A stretch of DNA of 9,118 nucleotides from Desulfobacteraceae bacterium (GTDB lineage: Bacteria > Desulfobacterota > Desulfobacteria > Desulfobacterales > JAABRJ01), in NCBI GenBank assembly GCA_011390985.1, contig JAABRJ010000523.1, positions 1 to 9,118 of the forward strand. Direction: 5' to 3'. The notes under the pieces are model-generated. The model was given only the letters and a program-made list of their open reading frames with translations. It was not told the origin of the DNA and did not search any database. Positions 4,257 through 9,118 of the stretch are shown in pieces; the first letter of the stretch is position 1; each line of letters opens with the position of its first letter. Position numbers and translations under genes: made by a program.

Positions 4257-7169
4257 ATGAAGGATTGTTACAAAACAAAAAAGCAGCTCATCGATGAACT
4301 GAATCAATTACGGCGGCCAAACCACGCAGGGGAGGCGTCGGCGGCGGATTGCGGTAGTCTCGAGGCGGCCCTGGCGCGCGCGCGGCATGAGCAGCAGACC
4401 GTTCTCGACAGCCTGCTGGAGCATGTGGTCTACCATGATCCACAGATGCGGGTCCTGTGGGCCAACCGGGCGGCATGCGAATCTGCGGGTCTTTCGCGGG
4501 AGGAATTGACCGGTCGCTTCTGCCATGAAGTATGGGCCGAGCGGTCGACACCCTGCAACGACTGCCTGGTGGCGCGCGCCCGCAAAACCGCTAAACCGCA
4601 GGCAGCCGAGAAGAAAACGCCCGACGGGCGGCACTGGTACGTGCAGGGCGTTCCGGTTTTAGGCGCCAATGGTGCCATCGCGTCTGTGGTGGAACTGGCT
4701 GCCGAGATCACTGAAAAAAAAAGGGCCGAAGAAGCGTTGCGCAAGTGCGAGGAGCGCTACCGCGCGATTGTCGAGACCATTTCCCATGGGATCCTTGAAA
4801 TGGATGCCAGTGGCACGATTTCCTATGCCAACGGGGCCCTTAGCCGGCTCTTCGGGTATGGCGAAGGTGAAATGGTCGGGCGTGCGATCACCGATTTTCA
4901 GGTTACCGAGGCCGCCAAAAAAATAATGCACCGGCGTCTTGCGACCCTTGTCAAATACCGGCCTGAAGCCACTCAGTGGATGACGAAGATTCGGGCAAGA
5001 GACGGCCGGAGCATCGACCTTCAGGTCGACTGGGATTACAAGCGGGACCTGCAGGGCGATGTCGTCGGTTTTATTGCGGTGGTGACCGACATCACCGCGC
5101 GCGTCCAGGCGCTTGGCGCCCTCGAAGAGGCGCATGCAAAGCTCGAAAGGCGCGTGCTGAACCGCACGGCCAAACTGCTGATTTCAAACGAGCAGTTGAA
5201 GCGCGAAATCGAAACCCGCCAACAGGCCGAGGCGCAAGCCCAGCAAAAGGATCGGAAGTATGGTGATCTGTATGCCCTGCTGCGTCTGACGATCGATACC
5301 GTACCCGATCTGATATGGGCAAAGGACCTGAACGGCCGCTACATTTTAGCCAACCAGGCGATCTGCGACAAACTGCTGATGTGTGGCAGCCCCGGTGCGG
5401 CCACGGGTAAAACGGATCGCTTCTTTGCCGAGCAGGAGCGGACGGCGGGCTACGGGCACTCTTTCGGGGTGAAGTGGGGCGATTCAGAAGCCGTCGTCAA
5501 AACAAACAAGGCACCGCTGCGCTTTGTGGAAGAGGTTCGGGTCAGGGACCAGACGATCGTTCTCGATGTAAAGGAGGCGCCCTTTTTTAACGAAAAGGGG
5601 AAGCTGATCGGCACGGTCGGCTGCGCCCGCAACGTCACCAAGGAAAAGGAGATTGAGACGGCGCTGCGCAGGAGCCAAGCCGAGCTGGCGGCCATTTTTG
5701 AAAACGCCCCGGTGGCCATCGTGCTGGTCGATGCGCAAACCCGTGTCTGCCAAGCCAATCGCAAGGCGCTGGCGATTGCCGGGCGCTCGCAGGAGGACAT
5801 CATCGGTCTTCCGGGGGGGCAGGCCCTGGGCTGCCGCAACGCGCTGGACGACCCTCAGGGGTGCGGATTCGGCCCCAACTGCCAAACCTGCACCGTGCGC
5901 TCCATCGTGGAGGACACTTTGAAAACCGGCCAAGCCCACCATGAGGTGGAGGCCGCGCTGCCGCTTGGCAACCCCATCGAGCAGGGTGAAATGCATCTGC
6001 TGGTCTCCACCGCACCGCTGGGCGCTCCGAAAAACGAAATGGCGGTTGTGTGCCTTCAGGACATCACCCAGCGCAAAAGGGCCCAGGAGGCATTGAAGGA
6101 AAGTGAAGAAAGATTCCGCCGAATGTTCGAAGACACGGTCCTGGGTATGTTTCAAGGCACCGTGGATGGAACGCTGCTCACCGTTAACCCGGCGTTTGCC
6201 AAAATGTTCGGCTATGACTCGCCCCAGGATCTGCTGTCCTCTCTGGGCAGCAGCGCCTTGGAATTGTACGCCGATCCCGCCGACCGGCCCGCCAAGATAC
6301 AGCTGGTGATGGCAAGCGAAAATCCCACTGAAACCGAAATCCACTACCGCCATAAGGACGGCTCAACCTTTTGGGGACAATTTCGGGTCTGGAAAGTGCG
6401 GGGTGAAAAGGATCGGCCGCACTATCTGGAAGGCTGCGTTGAAGACATCAGCCAGCGCAAACAGGCCGAAAAATCCCTGCGGGAATCGGAGAATCGCCTG
6501 CGGTTTCTGTCTTCGCGGCTGCTGGCGGCCCAGGAAAACGAGAGCCGTCGAATTTCGCTGGAAATTCACGATAACCTGGCCCAGAACATGGCCGTGCTGA
6601 AACTGCAGCTCGCCGCGATTGCCGGCCGGTTGCGCAAGGATCAGGACAGGTTGAAAGTCGAATGTCAAAACGTCCTGAAATTTGTCGACCGCATTATCGA
6701 AAACATGCGCACCCTTTCACGCGATCTGAGCCCCTCGATCATCGAGGACCTCAAGCTTTGCGCGACCCTGCAGTGGATGCTGTATGATTTCGAAAAGCAA
6801 ACCGATATCGCCCTGTCCCTCAGTCTGACGGACGTCGATGACCTGTTTTCATCCGCAGATCAGGTCATTGTTTACCGCATCTTTCAGGAGGCGCTCAATA
6901 ACATCCGCAAGCACGCCGATGCACGCCATGTTGCAGTGGAGGTCCACAAAACCGGGGACCAGGTGGTCTTTCAGATCCAGGATGACGGCCGGGGCTTTGA
7001 CATCCAGGAGAATTGGCAGCGGCATGTGGCTGACAGAGGCCTCGGGCTTGCCGCCATGGACGAACGGGCGCGGATGCTGGGCGGCACGCTGCTGATCGCC
7101 CCGCAAAAGGGCCGCGGGACGTGCCTCACCCTGACCATTCCCATCGCGCAAGCCCAGAACGCCCGTTGA
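4257..7169 (+). CDS. Multi-PAS sensor histidine kinase, HisKA_3 class, no adjacent regulator
   Basis: The 970-residue cytoplasmic protein has no membrane helix. It starts with KTKKQLIDELNQLR, a common N-terminal helix of PAS kinases that supports the ATG at 4257 despite a weak GAG-type ribosome site. Approximate domain order: PAS1 45-155, PAS2 165-281, coiled coil 283-333, PAS3 338-465, PAS4 473-605, PAS5 612-735, HisKA_3 747-830, HATPase 865-963. The phospho-accepting histidine is H771 in RRISLEIHDNLAQNM. ATP-site boxes are EALNNIRKHA (878-887), DDGRGFD (909-915) and GLGLAAMDERARMLGG (928-943). HisKA_3 kinases normally phosphorylate NarL/FixJ-type regulators; none lies in the window. PAS1 carries C89-x10-C100-x2-C103 and PAS4 carries C526-x9-C536-x5-C542-x2-C545, which suggests metal or redox sensing. 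The ligand is unknown. It is divergent from the sulfite reductase. Confidence 0.92.
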   Translation: MKDCYKTKKQLIDELNQLRRPNHAGEASAADCGSLEAALARARHEQQTVLDSLLEHVVYHDPQMRVLWANRAACESAGLSREELTGRFCHEVWAERSTPCNDCLVARARKTAKPQAAEKKTPDGRHWYVQGVPVLGANGAIASVVELAAEITEKKRAEEALRKCEERYRAIVETISHGILEMDASGTISYANGALSRLFGYGEGEMVGRAITDFQVTEAAKKIMHRRLATLVKYRPEATQWMTKIRARDGRSIDLQVDWDYKRDLQGDVVGFIAVVTDITARVQALGALEEAHAKLERRVLNRTAKLLISNEQLKREIETRQQAEAQAQQKDRKYGDLYALLRLTIDTVPDLIWAKDLNGRYILANQAICDKLLMCGSPGAATGKTDRFFAEQERTAGYGHSFGVKWGDSEAVVKTNKAPLRFVEEVRVRDQTIVLDVKEAPFFNEKGKLIGTVGCARNVTKEKEIETALRRSQAELAAIFENAPVAIVLVDAQTRVCQANRKALAIAGRSQEDIIGLPGGQALGCRNALDDPQGCGFGPNCQTCTVRSIVEDTLKTGQAHHEVEAALPLGNPIEQGEMHLLVSTAPLGAPKNEMAVVCLQDITQRKRAQEALKESEERFRRMFEDTVLGMFQGTVDGTLLTVNPAFAKMFGYDSPQDLLSSLGSSALELYADPADRPAKIQLVMASENPTETEIHYRHKDGSTFWGQFRVWKVRGEKDRPHYLEGCVEDISQRKQAEKSLRESENRLRFLSSRLLAAQENESRRISLEIHDNLAQNMAVLKLQLAAIAGRLRKDQDRLKVECQNVLKFVDRIIENMRTLSRDLSPSIIEDLKLCATLQWMLYDFEKQTDIALSLSLTDVDDLFSSADQVIVYRIFQEALNNIRKHADARHVAVEVHKTGDQVVFQIQDDGRGFDIQENWQRHVADRGLGLAAMDERARMLGGTLLIAPQKGRGTCLTLTIPIAQAQNAR

Positions 7170-7681
7170 CCTGTCGCCGCCGACAGCCAGCGCCGTCGCA
7201 TCCTGAAACCGTCTGGGTCGGTCGCAGACGACTTGCGGGGCTCATGATCCCCTGACAGTGGGTCGCGACCGGATACAATTTCGTGCGGTTGGGCCGCTGC
7301 TTATCCGAAGGTGCCCCGAATGTAAACGCCGCAGGCCGACCCAAAGACAACCCGCTCGGGAATCGTTTTTAGCGAAGCCCCCAGACTGCCAAACCGATTT
7401 TCACTTCCCGTTTTTCCCTGTCGGAATGCCCCACCTCATCACCTTCCTGGTTTAAAAATAGCCACTTGTGGTGATTGTGGCCGGATTCATTTTCTATTAG
7501 AAGATCCTTATTGGTTTACGTCTGCGAGAAGATCCGGGTGGCTTGTGTTGCTGGCGCCGACACAGCCAATGGGCAAGTGTTTCAGAACCTTGGCAAAAAA
7601 GAAGGCCCTTGGTGCGGTCCACCGGAGCCGCGCTTTCGGCCACCACCGGCAGGGGATCCCATTAGGGGTAAGGGGGGGAGA
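7170..7681. other. Intergenic region between sensor kinase and PilZ-like gene
   Basis: This 512-bp spacer holds no recognisable gene. Noted structures are a CGTCTG-N9-CAGACG hairpin near 7209-7229, a 10-bp palindrome GGTCGCGACC at 7261-7270, and a tandem TTGTGG pair near 7465-7480. None is followed by a T-tract, so I cannot place a kinase terminator. A frame open from 7475 joins the PilZ-like gene, but the upstream part has no start signal. Confidence 0.5.
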
Positions 7682-8002
7682 ATGAAAAAAGCAAATTTCG
7701 AGCGTCGTGGGCCTCAAATCCCCATTGTCTGCAGTCTTCCCGGCGCGGATAAAACCTTTGATGCCGAATTGACCACTTACAGCGAAAATGGGATCTGTTT
7801 TACGTGCAACTCCGCGTTCAATTCGGCCCTCGTCGAGGGGCAGACCATTCTATTCTGGCTGAGAGGCGCATCAGTCGGTGACGCTGAAGTCCCCAAAGGC
7901 CCGAAGGGTTTCCGGACCCTGTCCCGCGCCAGAATCCTGCAGCGACAAGCGCTCAGCAGCGCAACGGACACCCTGTATAACATAAGCGTCGAATACTGTT
8001 AG
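7682..8002 (+). CDS. PilZ-like small protein, degenerate c-di-GMP motifs
   Basis: The 106-residue product resembles a single PilZ beta-barrel: FERRGPQIPIVCSL at 6-19, then TYSENGICF (32-40), then VEGQTILFWLRG (51-62). These line up with the usual RRxxxRxP and [DN]xSxxG pattern. In a canonical PilZ the second arginine and the Asp/Asn bind c-di-GMP; here these positions appear to be Q12 and T32, so ligand binding is doubtful. The protein ends in a cysteine. Start ATG 7682 follows the purine-rich AAGGGGGGAG run (about 7671-7680). It stands alone, 153 bp before the cold-shock gene. The PilZ label is a fold-level guess from short motifs; a hypothetical protein is the safe alternative. Confidence 0.6.
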   Translation: MKKANFERRGPQIPIVCSLPGADKTFDAELTTYSENGICFTCNSAFNSALVEGQTILFWLRGASVGDAEVPKGPKGFRTLSRARILQRQALSSATDTLYNISVEYC

Positions 8003-8051
8003 CCGGCCGGAAGATCAGCACGCGCGTCGGGGCCCAAGCAAACCGGCCGGC
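8002..8051. repeat. 9-bp perfect inverted repeat after the PilZ-like gene
   Basis: GCCGGCCGG (8002-8010) and CCGGCCGGC (8043-8051) form a perfect inverted repeat enclosing 32 nt. Each arm also contains the palindrome CCGGCCGG, so each could pair with itself or with the other. The first arm begins on the last base of the stop codon. No T-tract follows, so this is not a standard intrinsic terminator. Confidence 0.55.
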
Positions 8052-8098
8052 CTGCAAGACTGCCGGGGGTGGATGCCTGAACGGTCAATTTTTGATGG

Positions 8099-8129
8099 CC
8101 GATGAGGCGCGTTTGGCCTTGATCATCGG
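8099..8129 (+). promoter_or_regulatory. Hairpin in the leader of the cold-shock gene
   Basis: CCGATGA (8099-8105) and TCATCGG (8123-8129) form a perfect 7-bp stem with a 17-nt loop. It ends 11 nt before the ribosome binding site (8141) of the cold-shock gene. Structured leaders that control translation are known for cspA-type genes. Here a regulatory role is inferred from position only. Confidence 0.4.
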
Positions 8130-8155
8130 TGGATATGCAATCAAAGGAGGTCGTC

Positions 8156-8356
8156 ATGGCGAATGGCGTTGTCAAATGGTTTGATGAAAGCAAGGGCTAC
8201 GGCTTTATTCAGGAGGAAAATGGTTGGGATGTATTTGTTCATTATTCAGGAATCATCAGCGAGGGGTTCAAGGCCCTCAAAGAAGGCGACCAGGTGACTT
8301 TTGAAATTCAGACCGCGCCGAAAGGCCCTGCGGCGGTCGATGTTATGGTGGTTTAA
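8156..8356 (+). CDS. Cold-shock domain protein (CspA family)
   Basis: This 66-residue single-domain OB-fold protein binds single-stranded RNA and DNA in the cytoplasm, acting as an RNA chaperone. RNP1 is KGYGFIQ (13-19) and RNP2 is DVFVHY (25-30); the start MANGVVKWFDESKG and end KGPAAVDVMVV are typical of the family, and the length is standard. ATG 8156 has an excellent AAAGGAGG (about 8141-8149) at proper spacing. An in-frame ATG at 8129 is also possible but lacks such a site and would add nine polar residues absent in the family. Several bacterial paralogues are constitutive, so the family does not guarantee cold induction. Confidence 0.95.
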   Translation: MANGVVKWFDESKGYGFIQEENGWDVFVHYSGIISEGFKALKEGDQVTFEIQTAPKGPAAVDVMVV

Positions 8357-8413
8357 GTCGCGGCAGAAAATCATCGCACACGCTTGCGTCGCCAATTGAC
8401 TCGTCTGCAAGGC

Positions 8414-8449
8414 CCATTGGCCGGTGCCCATCCGCATATGGGCCGATGG
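8414..8449. repeat. Hairpin downstream of the cold-shock gene
   Basis: CCATTGGCC (8414-8422) pairs with GGCCGATGG (8441-8449) over 9 bp with one G-U wobble and an 18-nt loop. An alternative inner stem GCCCAT/ATGGGC (8426-8431 with 8438-8443) and a second small hairpin GACCG-AACG-CGGTC (8449-8462) overlap or adjoin it. A weak GACC/GGTC stem before a TTTTT run (8475-8500) could terminate the csp transcript. This is seen in sequence; function is unknown. Confidence 0.45.
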
Positions 8450-8535
8450 ACCGAACGCGGTCAACGGGCCAAGGGACCAGCAGCATCGGTCATTCTTTTT
8501 AGGTTTCAACTTACTTTTCCAGGAGGTGGCAAGGC

Positions 8536-8664
8536 ATGCAGAATGAGGGAATAATTGAAACTGGTTTTGCCGGTTGGGAGGCGCTGTTCGCAGCGGAGGG
8601 CCCCGAGACGGCTCCCCAGGATCCCCCCGCCGGCAAAACCTCAGAGAAAACTAAAACAGCCTGA
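8536..8664 (+). CDS. Unrecognised 42-residue protein
   Basis: I do not recognise this product. A very strong ribosome binding site, AGGAGGTGG (8520-8528), lies 7 nt before the ATG. The first 20 residues (MQNEGIIETGFAGWEALFAA) could form a short amphipathic helix with W14 and F18. The rest is proline- and lysine-rich (PQDPPAG, then KTSEKTKTA) and probably disordered. There is no signal peptide or membrane segment. It lies between the cold-shock gene and a hairpin at 8692-8714 that could end its transcript. The evidence for translation is the ribosome site, start and stop placement; coding statistics over 42 codons are not decisive. Confidence 0.55.
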   Translation: MQNEGIIETGFAGWEALFAAEGPETAPQDPPAGKTSEKTKTA

Positions 8665-8691
8665 TCCCCCACCCAAAAACGGCATTCAATT

Positions 8692-8714
8692 CCCCGGTAC
8701 ACCCGCTACCGGGG
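8692..8714 (+). terminator. Terminator-like hairpin after the 42-residue ORF
   Basis: CCCCGGTA (8692-8699) and TACCGGGG (8707-8714) form a perfect 8-bp stem with a 7-nt loop, 27 nt after the stop of the small ORF. Only a mixed CTCTTC follows instead of a T-run, so termination efficiency is uncertain. Confidence 0.55.
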
Positions 8715-8860
8715 CTCTTCGGCATGGGTTTATAAAATCCAGACATAAAAGGAAAATCACGAAAAATAGTTGGAATTACAGCGTTCCGGGAATGTCGCAG
8801 CAGCTCGGTCTCATGTCCGGTCAGCAACACCATAATCCCATCAAAAAAGGAGGTCGAATC

Positions 8861-9118
8861 ATGGTTCTTTTTGTTCAAAAATGGGACGTCGCCCCTGGCA
8901 AATTGGAAGAGTATAATGAATGGATTCCGTCGGCCATGAAGCGCTGCTTGAGCGCCCCGGGACTTGTCGAATTGCGCGGATACAAACCGGCCATCGGCTC
9001 CCAACAAAGTGTCGCCACTTGGGAGTTCGCCGATCTGGAATCTTGGGCGAAATGGCATAGCGACGAAGAACTTGTGAAGGTTCGCGCGGAATATATGCTG
9101 CTGACAACCAACCGGATG
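8861..9118 (+). CDS. ABM/dimeric alpha-beta barrel family protein, cut by window edge
   Basis: The 86 visible residues have the layout of a ferredoxin-like dimeric alpha-beta barrel: strand LFVQKWDVAPG (3-13), helix KLEEYNEWIPSAMKRCL (14-30), strand GLVELRGYKPA (34-44), strand SVATWEFADLESWAKWHS (50-67) and helix EELVKVRAEYMLL (70-82). This resembles antibiotic-biosynthesis-monooxygenase (ABM)-like and NIPSNAP-like small proteins, a diverse group whose members often lack a known reaction. ATG 8861 follows a strong AAGGAGG (about 8847-8853). The frame stays open to the edge, and the family's usual length of about 95-105 residues suggests that only a few residues are missing. No catalytic residues can be assigned, so the family call is moderate and the function is open. 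Confidence 0.65.
   Translation, partial: MVLFVQKWDVAPGKLEEYNEWIPSAMKRCLSAPGLVELRGYKPAIGSQQSVATWEFADLESWAKWHSDEELVKVRAEYMLLTTNRM

Noticed and set aside
5484..6353. Long minus-strand open frame (289 codons) inside the kinase gene
   Set aside because: It is antisense to PAS-domain coding sequence with clear homology, has no ribosome site and shows no domain motifs; typical of GC-rich antisense frames.
1..9118. CRISPR arrays, phase-variation tracts, complete insertion sequences
   Set aside because: No regularly spaced direct repeats, no long homopolymer or short tandem repeat tracts in gene starts, and no transposase motifs were seen on reading both strands.

Overview
The window looks like a chromosomal segment of a Gram-negative anaerobe, most likely a sulfate-reducing member of the Desulfobacterota. 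This is inference. It rests on the moderately GC-rich codon use, a 218-residue assimilatory-type siroheme sulfite reductase of the kind known from Desulfovibrio, a hemerythrin-domain protein, a large multi-PAS histidine kinase and an MltB-type murein hydrolase. No species can be named from the sequence alone.

Layout. (1) Positions 1-257, minus strand: N-terminus of the DNA repair ATPase RadA, cut by the window edge, with a good extended -10 promoter at 293-322. (2) Positions 606-1723, plus strand: an MltB-like lytic transglycosylase followed 2 bp later by a 74-residue two-helix membrane protein of the PLDc_N type. (3) Positions 1727-1920: promoter, tRNA-Glu(CUC) with encoded CCA, and a 13-bp-stem intrinsic terminator. 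(4) Positions 1810-2247, minus strand: the C-terminal catalytic end of a tyrosine recombinase. It reads head-on into the tRNA and is missing its front half, so it is a relic of an element integrated at tRNA-Glu. (5) Positions 2290-2829, plus strand: hemerythrin HHE protein. (6) Positions 3147-3803, minus strand: sulfite reductase. It is divergent from (7) positions 4257-7169, plus strand: a 970-residue soluble five-PAS sensor kinase of the HisKA_3 (NarL-partner) class, with no response regulator beside it. (8) Positions 7682-9118, plus strand: four small genes, namely a degenerate PilZ-like protein, a cold-shock protein, an unrecognised 42-residue ORF with a very strong ribosome binding site, and the start of a dimeric alpha-beta barrel (ABM-like) protein that runs off the edge. 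The spacers between these genes contain several perfect inverted repeats.

How it fits together. Most units look independent. Only mltB and the PLDc_N gene form a convincing operon. Iron and redox proteins (hemerythrin, siroheme/4Fe-4S reductase, a kinase with two cysteine-rich PAS segments) cluster at 2290-7169, which could reflect oxygen or redox physiology, but nothing in the sequence proves a shared pathway. I do not see a clear, self-contained undescribed system. The items most worth a second look are the cysteine-bearing PAS domains of the orphan kinase, the integrase relic overlapping the tRNA, the 42-residue ORF, and the structured leader of the cold-shock gene.
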